Shown here piece after piece: positions 21,401-30,734 of a stretch of DNA of 54,711 nt. A model generated the notes under the pieces. It was not told the DNA's origin. It did no database searches and saw only the letters and a program-made list of their open reading frames with translations. Source of the stretch: Zarea fungicola. Lineage: Eukaryota > Ascomycota > Sordariomycetes > Hypocreales > Cordycipitaceae. Both the position numbers and the translations under genes were made by a program. Each line of letters begins with the position of its first letter. The stretch's first letter is position 1. The stretch is from assembly GCA_900169235.1 (NCBI GenBank), contig FWCC01000333.1, positions 1 to 54,711 on the forward strand, read 5' to 3'.

Positions 21401-21799
21401 TTGTTAGCATTGCATCCGCGGTGTGATGCGGAACGAACAGTGGACAAGCGTACATCCTAAGCGCAAAATTCGTGAGCATACTTCCAGATAGAAGAAGCAA
21501 AAGCAGAGCCACGGCTCGAAACTCACAGTCTATCATCGCCACGGTCATTAGTACACTGCCAGCAGTGAAGTTATTTACTTTACTATCTGGATACTCACAA
21601 TCTACAGACGTCAGCTTCCGTCTGTAAATGGGGCAACGGCTCATGAAAATACAATCTGTAGTAATAAATGTTAGCTTTGCTCTTAATTTATGCATTTTTT
21701 AATTCTGGCACTTACTCCCTCTTCAGCGTTGACCTCCGGGATCGGGATGGCCATGCATGCCCCAATTAGCAGTAAAACTATCGCGACGAAATACTTCAT
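18411..21799 (-). CDS. One-codon micro-exon gene encoding a small secreted peptide (48 introns)
   Basis: Exon 1 (21799-21716, 84 nt, phase 0) encodes a signal peptide with core VAIVLLLIGACMA and a short IPIPEVNAEEG stretch. Then 47 exons of exactly 3 nt follow at 49-83 bp intervals. Each has the minus-strand layout branch site (CTAAY/CTGAY-like), about 10-25 nt, YAG, NNN, GTRNG. The final exon gives CAT TAA (18416-18411); an alternative acceptor 7 nt downstream also meets a stop at once. The product is about 76 residues. The micro-exon part is rich in G, I, L, V, F and P, lacks cysteine, and ends PKRP(H), a possible Kex2-type KR site. Of 48 donors, 47 are GT and one is GC (GCAAGT, exon 16). 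No stop occurs among the 47 codons. A secreted effector-like or antimicrobial-like peptide is plausible, but nothing in the sequence fixes the function. Confidence 0.85.
18536..18671 (-). repeat. 66-67-bp tandem duplication of single exon-intron units
   Basis: The introns next to exons 18536, 18603 and 18669 share a phrase with TATACCGATG, CTCGTCAGCTGCGA and TATTGTAGTTC. The three exons encode different residues (R, K, P). Confidence 0.75.
18725..19275 (-). repeat. 145-bp tandem duplications, each carrying two one-codon exons
   Basis: About 3.5 copies with a spacing of exactly 145 bp: exons at 18745, 18890, 19035 and 19180, and at 18816, 18961, 19106 and 19251. Each unit holds two introns and two 3-nt exons. 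Counted by eye, adjacent copies differ at roughly 12 of 139 intronic positions without indels, while the exon triplets differ at most positions (residue pairs LG, NS, LP, FF). A repeated protein-like frame on the plus strand across these copies is only a shadow of the duplication. Confidence 0.9.
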
Positions 21800-21806
21800 T
21801 TTAGGC

Positions 21807-21932
21807 CTGGATGTCTATACGTTAGTACGTAAAGCAAAGAAGAGAAAAAATAATAAAGTTGAGTAAGGCGTGACTGTTTGAGTTCTGGAAACGTGTGCAG
21901 GAGGTGGGTGGCGGTAGGTTCTCGCAACTCAC
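21807..21932 (-). other. Probable 5'-UTR intron of the micro-exon gene
   Basis: On the minus strand, donor GTGAGT (from 21932) pairs with branch ACTAAC and acceptor ATCCAG (ending 21807), 7 nt before the ATG. At 126 bp it is longer than the internal introns. Inferred from motifs only. Confidence 0.5.
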
Positions 21933-23431
21933 AACTGCTTTGCGCCAAGTTTAATACTGGAAGTGCTGTGACGAGGGAGACTGCCGTGCTGATGCGCATC
22001 CAGCTACATTCCGTCACTGGATGTGCGATCGCCCAAGCATGTATTCCAAGACCAGTTCAGGAATGCATGGAATGTATTTCGGCATTTGGAACTCGTCGGC
22101 AGTCGCAATCGCAATCGCCGTCGAAATCCTAAAATTCCATACCCACTCTAGCCTTTGTTCCAGTATTCTCAAGAATGTAGCCTTAAACAACATGCAAATC
22201 CGATTTAGTTTGAGACAGCAAGCCGCAAGGCGCACTTCTTTGGGCTAGCGCAAAGTGTTGACGACACTACATAATCATGAAAATACAGACCAGGAATTAG
22301 TTTTTTTTCTCGTTTTAGCGGCCTGTTTCACTTCACGCTTTTAGGCCGCCTGCCAAGTTGCGACCTGGGGAACGCTGGGCTATGGCAGGGTAACAAGTTC
22401 GAGGGAGAATCCACACGGGACGAGCATTCCACAGCGCCGGACTTCAAACCCATCTACTGGGTACCAGTTAAGGGAGGATGAAGAAGAATGGTTGCAGTTG
22501 TGGGCAGGTATACCTACAACCCTTCATGCCAGTACGTTTATGGTACTCCAGTAGGCACGTGTGTTCCATGAGGCCAGTGGCCGCAAAACTGCTCTGCGTT
22601 CCATCGCAATTGGTGATGAGCTGAGCCTCAGTTTCGGGGCGTTGTTTCAACCTGCAGATTTTTCCCACGGAAAATACTAGTCATGTATGGTGTAGTTGTA
22701 CGAAGTATCGATGACTGGTCAAGGGCATCATAGGCCTCTTCTACCAGACGGGAATAACTTTCTCTGAATTCCTCGCTGCGTTTCTACATACGTTCTGTCT
22801 GGCTTCTTGGACCACTGGCGCGTCATGAACCTGTACAAGTAAATTGTTCCAATTCAATAGTATAATAAGGCCACGGCTATTAATACTATCAATGTCATTA
22901 TTGGCGCGGCCTGGAAAAAAAATGCAATGAGGCAAAGACTCTGGGAGCACTGTTTTACAAGCGTGGCTGGGCAAACAAAAGCACAAGCAATTGGTGGGAA
23001 TCAAGACAAAGATAGCTGGAAAGAACAAAGCAACGTGTTTGACGCCCCGCGAGCTCCCGCCTTAGCTTTCCCTTTGAAAGGAAGAGTTTGTTTGCCAATT
23101 CCTAAAACAAGGCAAGGCAGGATGTGCGCTAGGACAAAGGACGAGTCTTGCGGCCATATTGAAACGAAGAAAGAAAGAAAATTGTACATATATGTAGGAA
23201 CAAACCGCTATTACCTGGTTGCTTGCAACCAAACGAGCAGCCAATACAGGCCAGTCACGTTAAAGCTTCAGTCAACTATATTGGAAACCTTCATCTTCTG
23301 TATTCTTTCGTTTCATCATTTTATTGCTTCTCTGGCGATGAAACCTCATTCGGAAATCATTCTGGCAGCAGGAGAATTGAAGAAAGAAATGGATAGCAGA
23401 TTACAGAACAGCGATGGTTTGTCATTCATAA
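21933..23431. other. Intergenic DNA upstream of the micro-exon gene
   Basis: It contains the promoter of the minus-strand micro-exon gene and perhaps an upstream exon of the gene to the right. The longest frame (22927-23478, plus, 183 codons) has no recognisable domain, though its ATG at 23338 could begin a short first exon (through about 23414) of the DUF7924-like gene. Confidence 0.45.
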
Positions 23432-23489
23432 AATATCTTTTGTTCATACACTTCATTAACCAAAACAAACCGAGATAAAGGGTCTTCAG

Positions 23490-24655
23490 AGCCACAGGCG
23501 CTTCCTACAACACATACTCTGCCGACAGCGGCATCCATTTATTCCTCGTCCTCCCCTATAATTTCGCCTCAGTTACAGCAACACAGATCGCACTCGTCCC
23601 CATCTTACAACAATACCACGGACACGTCCGACTCTAAGCAACCACCCGCACTGTTAACGGCAAAACACCTGGCTATTCTTGATCCTGACCGGCCATTGGA
23701 CAGAGAGGCGGGCTGTTACGACGGCGACAGTTTACCCTCTTCGAGCACATTGCAGACAGAAGACTCTGACCCCGATATAGCAAACTTTGGCTCCCGAGGC
23801 GTCATGGCACTACTACGTGATTACGGTAGTTTTACGGATGAGTCTTGCGATGGCATCTCAGACGAAAGCAAAGCCCTCTGCAGTACACTTATCGAAGGCA
23901 GTCAATCGGTGCCAAACGATACAGCTTTTGAACCAGACCGACTATCAAAGTTTTTGAAGCGTCTGCGAAGGATCAATGAACCGATGGTCTCAAGGGAGCT
24001 TGCACCGCTAGTCATCCCTTCTTTGACAAGCCGCATTGTTCGCGGCGCGCAGAACCTTGAAGTTCTGGCTGAGGCGGTTGATGAGCCATGGCGCTCGTCA
24101 GTTCCCTTGTTTGGCCATCGACCAAAGCCAGACTATTCCTTGGGCTTTGATTCGTCGGCTTTTACTCCTGCACAGCGCGTCAAGCTAGCGCAATTCACTC
24201 TTCCCTCCACAGACACAGAGCCGGCAGAACAGGGTGGCTCGTACGCAATGGCAACTGGCACCATGTACTTTCCATTCTTTACTGGCCAAGTCAAGCGTGA
24301 TAACGGCAGCTTGGACATTGCAGAACTTCAGAATACGAAAAGCGCCATCATTGCTCTGCGAGGCCTCGTCAGGCTCTTGCGCGCTGCCAATCGCGAAATG
24401 GAGGCTCACCGGCAAACGCTCTGCTTTTCCATCGCGCACACTGAGAGACTCGTCTCCATCTACGGCCATTACCCTACTATCCAGGGAGACAATACCTTTT
24501 ACCACAGCCACCTGATTAAGGAGTATTTCATCTTTGCAGATGGTGGGTCGCAGCGATGGCAATCATATATGTTTGTCAAGAATCTACATGATAACTTTGC
24601 ACCAAAGCTGCGCAACTTGATATCTACTGCAATTGACGAACTTATTATTGAGTAA
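23490..24655 (+). CDS. DUF7924-like protein (C-terminal ~390 aa certain)
   Basis: The frame is open from 23432 to the stop at 24655. No in-frame ATG precedes the first recognisable part, so the protein probably starts in an upstream exon; CTTCAG at 23484-23489 is a plausible acceptor. The N-terminal part is S/T/Q-rich and disordered. The conserved domain (about the last 190 residues) contains PLFGHRPKPDYSLGF, MYFPFFTGQVKRDNGSLDIA, FSIAHTERLVSIYGHYP, and the ending FVKNLHDNFAPKLRNLISTA. Fungal genomes carry large families of this domain, with unknown function. The D...ExK-like spacing suggests a PD-(D/E)XK nuclease-type fold; here the usual E of the E-x-K motif appears as Q (GQVK). The domain assignment is from memory of the family's motifs, so the family name is less sure than the coding call. 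Confidence 0.75.
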
Positions 24656-26606
24656 TAGGTCCTCTACTGTTTCTACTGTTTCTACTGTCTCTACTGTCTC
24701 TACTGTTGCTTTGGGACTGCGCACTACCATAACAGCTACAAGTCTTCAGTGCTGCTGTGGTAACCCTGGAAACCATGTCAAAAATGTATAAATAGCAGCC
24801 CAACGATCAATGATACAGGTCCACCTGACACTTCAGTATTAGTTTCACTTTCCATCCAATTGACATTGAACACAGTATACACACAAAATGATCCAATGCT
24901 AGCTGGTTAACACGTGCAAAAAGCCTCTCCAAGTGCAGCTAAATTCAACACAGCCCTCAACTGAAATACGATTACTTATGCGAAGTGGACAGAGAGAACA
25001 CATTTAATATGCGCAATAGTTCTATTCTGATTTTGATATTGGACCTTTAAGCACCCCCAATTGACAAACCAACCCCCATTCAGTTCATCTGTTCCGCATA
25101 ATCAAAGCTCGTCCACATCCACAACCAGCTGCAGCGCCTGAGATGTTTCACTATCCGATTACGGGCTCTTTGCAGATTTAATAGTGTCTCTCGAGTTTCG
25201 TAGGGACAGGATCAATGAGCCACCAGATAGCTGCATGGCCTGTTCGGTGCAGCTCACGGATTGGGCCATTGCTAACCTTTGGAAGGTGCCGCACAGCCGC
25301 CCAGGGGATCAAAGTCCAATATATGTGATCCGTAGGGACTGTTAATATATCGAACGGGAATGGAAGAAATGACAATTCTGCGTATAGAGATTCAAGATGC
25401 GCGGCGGTTACTACATGAACGTTAGCTGCCAGATCGCATGCTCTTTATGGGAATTGTATACCATTCATCATCTTGTCATGATTCACGGAATTAATGTGAT
25501 TCGTATGGTTGCTGCCCCTAAATTCCGGGACAGCAAGGACACCGGCGAGACTGGACAACGCGGCGATGCACGAAAGCTTCATTTTGGAGAAAAATTGTCA
25601 AGAATATGTGGGATGAATCAAGAGTAGCCTATCTTTCCGGCACATCTCCTTCATGTGAGCTGCCACCAGATATAAGTAACTTATCCAAAATAAAAAATAC
25701 CAGTCATGAACCTAGCCAATCGCAACTCACAAAGACATGTAGACGCTAAAGATGGCTGCATGCCATCGAGACAGTCCGGAGGCTCTCGCATTTCGGCAAT
25801 AGCCTAGTCGATGGCAGGGGCATCGTAACTCGAAAAACGGAAGATCAAGATTCAGATTGGAATGGGGTAAGGATAACGTTGAAAAAATTCCTACGTGAGC
25901 TACCCAGCACTTCGTTTCGTGCAAGGTGTAAGTGAGCAAGACCCTGAATGTCTGGGGTGAGACAGCGGTGCCAAGAGAGTTAAAATGGGTGCAACCCCCT
26001 CTGGCAATCTTTGGAGGCTAAACCGATTCGGTAAAAAGTGATGATTGGAACAATCCGCAGGTCAAGCGAGGTCAAAGGAGGACTCTGGTCATTCCAGAAG
26101 CAGGCTGGCGGCCCGCCTGGAGTCGAATACCATAATGATCGCCCGCACTTAATTACATAACCTAGATTTATGAAACACAAAGACGGCAGCGAAAAATGTT
26201 CCAAAATATTTCTAGCAGTCCCTGAAACAAGGTCACATGAAGAGCCACCAAAGTCAGGGTAAGAGTACTCAAGCGGCTAAAGCTGGTCCGGCCACTGGAA
26301 TGCGATCACATACCACTGGGAATTCTGAAAAAGAAAGGAATCCTTGACTGGAGCTGGCCTTGTACAGATACAGATTTGAGACAGAAAAAGATTTTCCAGA
26401 CTCTATTAACACCAAGTTCTCCATGATCTGCTGTGAGCTAAAAAGGCAGAACTGGACCATATCTAGATACCCGACCTGCTGCTTTCCTTGATCCATCTTC
26501 AGGCCAAGTTCCAAATTGTCCACGAAACTCTCATTGAGTCTGGTCGCAGTTATGAAGGTAAGCGGCCACCACTCTGACAAAATGGACGCAGCAATTCAAT
26601 GCTAAA
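24656..26606. other. Gene-free interval with an orphan core promoter
   Basis: Begins with a short CTACTGTTT/CTACTGTCT repeat (24661-24705). A TATAAATAG box at 24787 is followed about 100 bp later by a leader-like sequence and CACAAAATG (ATG at 24888), whose frame stops after four codons. The rest shows no gene; frames are below 105 codons and lack domains. Confidence 0.45.
24787..24795 (+). promoter_or_regulatory. TATAAATAG box without an intact gene
   Basis: A canonical TATA box about 100 bp upstream of an ATG (24888) in a favourable AAA context, whose frame ends after four codons. It may be the promoter of a lost gene, or of a non-coding or heavily spliced transcript. Confidence 0.35.
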
Positions 26607-27114
26607 ATGCTGTCGCAGTTCATTCAAGGCGCTCTTCTATTTGCCCCCATTGTCTGGGCCGTCACTGACCCTGCCGTTATGTATGGCCCTGCGGTCAGGC
26701 CAGCCTCGGCTGCAATCACTGGCGGCAAACCCCCGACTACTAATCCTATAACTTTGATAGCACAAGCGGTAAGAAAGGAAATCGCATTATATGGCATGTT
26801 TTAGTCGTTATGGCTAACTTTTTTTTCCCCAGTGCCCTGAACTGGGAAGCTGCTTTGACATCTTTAAGCTTATCCATCCAGAGAGCACCAAAGCCGATAT
26901 TGAGAAGCAATATGGTAGTGACCCGTCTAAACTCACTCCCGAAAAGCTGAAGACGGAATTTTTCGGCCAAAAGCAGATTGAGTTTGCGCTGTCAATAGCA
27001 AAGAGTGTAGAAAACTGCCTGCCGGCATTCACACAGTGTACCACGCACCTAGGGGACTTCATCGACCGGGTCAAGGCGGATAGAGGGATTGGCAACGTTC
27101 CTGATACAGATTAG
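26607..27114 (+). CDS. Small secreted protein with four cysteines (147 aa, 1 intron)
   Basis: Exon 1 26607-26768, intron 26769-26832 (donor GTAAGA, branch GGCTAAC, T-rich acceptor CCCCAG), exon 2 26833-27114; phase 0. A signal peptide (MLSQFIQGALLFAPIVWAV) is followed by a P/T/A/G-rich linker. The exon 2 domain has four cysteines in two pairs: CPELGSC at its start, and C-LPAFTQ-C near residue 125. It also has an EKQYGSDPSKLTPEKLKTEF segment of helical character. Two disulfides are likely. No family recognised; it fits the profile of a secreted effector candidate. Confidence 0.8.
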
Positions 27115-27640
27115 AAAGGTCAATGGAGACAGAAGCGCAAGACCGTCATTATGGGAATGAATGCCTACCAAAACATGGCGAGCGTAGCAACGCTGCCACG
27201 TTAGTCAAGGGTCCAGGGTCATTCATTGTCCAGGGAAAGCGCAGGGACTTGATAGCAGCCAATAACAAGACATTATGCAGTATTTGCTTTACTTGCTTAG
27301 AGATATTGGGCAAAAATAACCAGTGAGTTGCATTGGCTTATCTATACCGACGAGGACGATCATACCAGACGAAAGTTGCAACCAGAGTAGGAAACTAGCC
27401 CGCCCCCGCTCATTACCCCAGCTAGCATCCGTTCATGCATGTTCTCGAAATTAAGTTAGTCAAGAGCTAAACCTTAGGGCTGACTGGCTCCATTTCTAGA
27501 AACCCCCATAGTTACCCCTGCATTTTTCTTGTATGCATGCCATGCACTTCTTGACCTGGGCCACGTCTTACAGCGCTTTCCCCGCGCCTTCCAATACCCC
27601 TTAACCACACTTTAAAAGTCGTCAATTTGAATTAGAAGGA
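27115..27640. other. Intergenic DNA
   Basis: 526 bp, promoter side of the F-box-like gene. TTTAAAAG at 27611 is the nearest TATA-like element, about 30 bp before the ATG. Nothing else seen. Confidence 0.5.
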
Positions 27641-29251
27641 ATGTCCTTCTTTCCTGGTGCGTGTTCGTACATAACACAGCTTCCAACAGAGATACTGCGT
27701 GACATCATCGGCCACTTTTCTCTGGTCTACGACGATACGGAAGGCGTGGGAACCGGACAGCTGATTCAAATACATGATGACGAAGAAGCCATGATACGTC
27801 GCCAAACTCTACAAAGGCTCCGTTTGACGTGCCGTTCATTCTCTCACGCTGCGTCATCCCTGTTGCTCCCGTTTTTAAAGGTTGATCTGAATGAAGCGTC
27901 GCTCGACAGGGCTCGAAAAATATGTGAAGCGTCTACGCTCGCGCCTCATATAAAGGGTGTACAGGTTGGCTTACTCACCTACTCTAAAGAGCTCGCAGAG
28001 AGCCTCGAGCGGTTTACTGCCTACCAGCTGCAAAAGTTGGATGCGCTGGAGGACAGCTCGGGATATTTATTTGATGACTTGGACGGAGTCGAGGACATGG
28101 ATGATTACGACGAAGACAAAAAAATGCACGAAGCTGCTGTTGAAGCTTGGCGAGGTTTTCGTGGAGCCTGGACGCATACTGCCCAGTCGACGGCGGACGG
28201 CGGGGGTCACGAAAGGCTCCTGCTTCAAGCACATTCGGAATATCGCAAACGATATGAGGAGCAGGTTAGTCTTATTTCGAGCGGGCATTTTACCCAAGCA
28301 CTTGCATCAGCAATATCGCCGCTGACCTGCTCCGTATTCGTGCAATTTTCTGCCTCTGGTGAAAGTTCATCCCTTCAGGAGGAATTTGTGGATGTAATTG
28401 GGAACCAGGGAAAGATGCTTGAGTTTATTCTTGCACCGCATAGTTGGAAAGAAATGGAGGCGATCGGTCGTCATTCTACGCTCCAAGCAGCTGTCATATT
28501 GACAGAACTGCAGATGGCCATTCATGCCGCAGGCGGTGATGTGCTGTCTGTGTCAATCGCGTGCTTCCCGCACCCAAAGAATTATGCGCAGTTGTTTGGA
28601 AATTTGAGAGACAAGCAAGCGGAGGCTGTATCGGCACTGAAGCAGAGTTGTCGCAGTCTCGAGACGTTCCACTTTGGCAAGACTGGTCTAGTCGACAGAG
28701 GTGTGCAACCTGACTTTCCATCCCATACTGAGCGGGCCTACATGGACGACTATCTCCGCGTCATGCTTTCCAGTCTGCGACTGGAGGACCTGTGCCTCAA
28801 CTTTTATGCATTTTCGCAAACTCACGGTACCGGCGCACTGAGACAACTTCGGCCATTGGGCGGCGCGCTGTCATCCTTGCAAACCCGTCGGTTGAGACGC
28901 ATCGAGGTCATTCATGCATCACTAACTTTTGCCGAACTGGATGCGCTTATTTTGGCTGTGGATAGAAATATTGAAGCCTTTACGCTCAACGGCGTTGAGC
29001 TTTCGAGCGGTTCCTGGGCGGACATTTTGGACGCGTTGAGCATCAAGACCGCCGCCCGATGCCGAGAAGGACGATGTACACTCCAATTATGGGATCTCTA
29101 CGGTGGCGAGTTCATAATGTCTGCCAGCAACGACCAGGAGTCACCAGACGCACAACGGGATAGAAAGGCGCGTGTAGATGCGGTGGAGCAATATCTTTGC
29201 GGCTCTCTACCAGAAAATCCTCTCAGAGAAGACAGAAGCAAAACCAAATAG
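27641..29251 (+). CDS. F-box-like protein (536 aa)
   Basis: Intronless. Residues ~9-60 match an F-box-like helix pattern (ITQLPTEILRDIIGHFSLV, then LQRLRLTCRSFSHAASSLLL and FLKVDL). F-box proteins recruit substrates to SCF ubiquitin ligases through Skp1. The remainder (about 480 residues) is the usual poorly conserved fungal substrate region, with a helical, acidic segment near residue 140 (DDLDGVEDMDDYDEDKKM) and leucine-rich stretches in the C-terminal half (RLEDLCLNFYAF and FAELDALILAVD). Fungi have many such lineage-specific single-copy proteins. The ATG at 27641 is the only sensible start, directly before the F-box. Confidence 0.85.
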   Translation: MSFFPGACSYITQLPTEILRDIIGHFSLVYDDTEGVGTGQLIQIHDDEEAMIRRQTLQRLRLTCRSFSHAASSLLLPFLKVDLNEASLDRARKICEASTLAPHIKGVQVGLLTYSKELAESLERFTAYQLQKLDALEDSSGYLFDDLDGVEDMDDYDEDKKMHEAAVEAWRGFRGAWTHTAQSTADGGGHERLLLQAHSEYRKRYEEQVSLISSGHFTQALASAISPLTCSVFVQFSASGESSSLQEEFVDVIGNQGKMLEFILAPHSWKEMEAIGRHSTLQAAVILTELQMAIHAAGGDVLSVSIACFPHPKNYAQLFGNLRDKQAEAVSALKQSCRSLETFHFGKTGLVDRGVQPDFPSHTERAYMDDYLRVMLSSLRLEDLCLNFYAFSQTHGTGALRQLRPLGGALSSLQTRRLRRIEVIHASLTFAELDALILAVDRNIEAFTLNGVELSSGSWADILDALSIKTAARCREGRCTLQLWDLYGGEFIMSASNDQESPDAQRDRKARVDAVEQYLCGSLPENPLREDRSKTK

Positions 29252-29664
29252 ATTCAACTGGACACAAGATCGCCCTGACTTGCTGTTGCTACGTTACATA
29301 TTGTTAAATCTTACTATAGCCCCTCACACTAGCTTACGCTACGCAATCGATTGGTCATTTTCGTTCTTACCAGGAATTAAAAAGCGGAACTTGACCTCAA
29401 GTCGTAAATAATACGCACATGGGTTCATAGCCGAGACCTGACGCAAACGTATCTCCAAGAAGCCAACAATAAGTCTCGGCCCGCTTATCCACTTACAAGT
29501 AAGCAGTGTGCGGTCGTGTCGCCAACTTGACAGATGTAGCGTCACTAGTGATATCTCACATGGCAAGAAAATCAACTTCATTGTACTCCATACTCTACAG
29601 CAACTCGCGCCTACAGCTAGCGTATTTACAAGTAATGAAATCCTCTTGCCTCTGGGTTGAATGC
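29252..29664. other. Intergenic DNA between convergent genes
   Basis: 413 bp with nothing recognisable. Confidence 0.5.
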
Positions 29665-30482
29665 TCAAAACATATGTTTCTCCGCGACAGCTTTATAGTT
29701 CTTGCCAGCCGTCATGGCCTTAAAGTGTGGCGGGCCGGTGCCGGCCTTCTTTTTCAATAACTTGTCCGTCAACTTATTCTTCAGCGCGCCAGACGAGTAA
29801 TCTAACAAAAAGTCTTGAATCCACGCCTTGTTTGCCCGGCTGAGACCCGTTCTTCCCACAAGCGTATTAAAATCAACCTCGGGCGTGTTGAACCGGCTCC
29901 TCAATTTTGTAGTTACCGGGACATTGTTAATGCCCTTTTGACCTGCCACTGTCTTGAACAGCGATGTGAGGGCATCATCGTACTCCAGCTTGCGGGCGTT
30001 TAGCATGCCCTCTGTGGCAGCCTTGACCTTGTTGACCTTGGGGTGGTTGTCCACATCGACGCCTCTGCCGTGGAGTTCAACGCCAGCGGCATCAGTTGAC
30101 AGCTCGAGTTCGGCCATGACAGTTCTAAAATTGCTCGGCTTGTTGCCCCAGTTTCGAAAGAGGCGTAAATTGTCAGGCGGATGGCTGTAGCCTCCGTTTT
30201 TCAAAGTGGGCCATTATTCTCAATGTCAAAGTCGTTGACTATGTTGGTGGGGTTGAGCTTGGTAGATTTGCCGGCTTGTTGGATGTGGTTGATGAAGTCA
30301 TCGAAAGTGTAGGCACCTGGACAGTTGGGCGCAATAGTGATTTTTGAACTGCCGGCGCCGTATGCCTCAATCTCAAGCTGGCGGACGTACCGGTACATTA
30401 TGGCCTGGTAAGGTCCAGCGTTCTTTGAAGCAATTACACCGAGACTGAGCAAGGCTGCAAGTAGGGGGGCAAACCACCTCAT
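29665..30482 (-). pseudogene. Secreted protein of unknown family, frameshifted
   Basis: Two minus-strand frames abut: 30482-30201 begins with a signal peptide (MRWFAPLLAALLSLGVIA) and runs 93 codons; 30204-29665 continues for about 179 codons to MF at the end. The frames overlap at 30201-30204, in a TTTGAAAAAC stretch, so a one-base indel in the T or A run separates them. I found no convincing intron that would join them. The first part holds FDDFINHIQQAG, and the second is lysine-rich and helical. It diverges from the broken chitinase across about 250 bp. From memory, secreted proteins of similar shape often sit next to killer-toxin-like chitinases, but I cannot confirm the family. It is either a pseudogene or carries a homopolymer sequencing error. 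Confidence 0.65.
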
Positions 30483-30734
30483 TGCAACCAGTTTTCCAAT
30501 AAATAGCTGATCCCAGTTGGGTTACGGCTTTGAATATGCCAAAAAGAGTGAAGTTGAGCAGTACAAGAGAACAGGCTAACAAGGCCGGAGAGCCTTTATC
30601 TTATAGCAAATGGGGACATGATCATGAAAGAGAAAATGAAGAAAAAGCCATCTTCCGGCAGGATAGGGTAACAGATCAATCATCAAGCAAAAGTTCTTCT
30701 AAATTACATGACTTCTTCAAACTCCGTCATCGGG

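Larger units (their letters stand above)
18468..21655 (-). other. Map of the 47 one-codon exons
   Basis: Lowest plus-strand coordinate of each 3-nt exon, in transcript order, with the residue encoded on the minus strand. 21653 I; 21599 I; 21527 T; 21454 D; 21383 L; 21312 P; 21239 I; 21170 G; 21118 V; 21044 L; 20958 H; 20894 G; 20832 I; 20770 L; 20697 K; 20638 G; 20571 I; 20506 A; 20435 I; 20371 G; 20301 V; 20228 Y; 20164 T; 20097 G; 20035 F; 19972 H; 19906 D; 19836 V; 19772 L; 19703 G; 19629 D; 19552 F; 19472 A; 19400 T; 19329 V; 19251 L; 19180 G; 19106 N; 19035 S; 18961 L; 18890 P; 18816 F; 18745 F; 18669 P; 18603 K; 18536 R; 18468 P. All six isoleucines use ATT. The weakest calls are 21653 (donor GTATTT), 20832 (poor branch site) and 18468 (unclear branch site). 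Confidence 0.82.

Noticed and set aside
18411..21799. The array as a satellite or CRISPR-like repeat
   Set aside because: Outside the recent duplications the sequences between modules are unrelated; only splice signals and the 3-nt spacing are shared, and the triplets keep one frame from a signal peptide to a stop.
22927..23478. 183-codon plus-strand frame
   Set aside because: No domain, no start context, composition like surrounding intergenic DNA; at most its end holds a first exon of the DUF7924-like gene.
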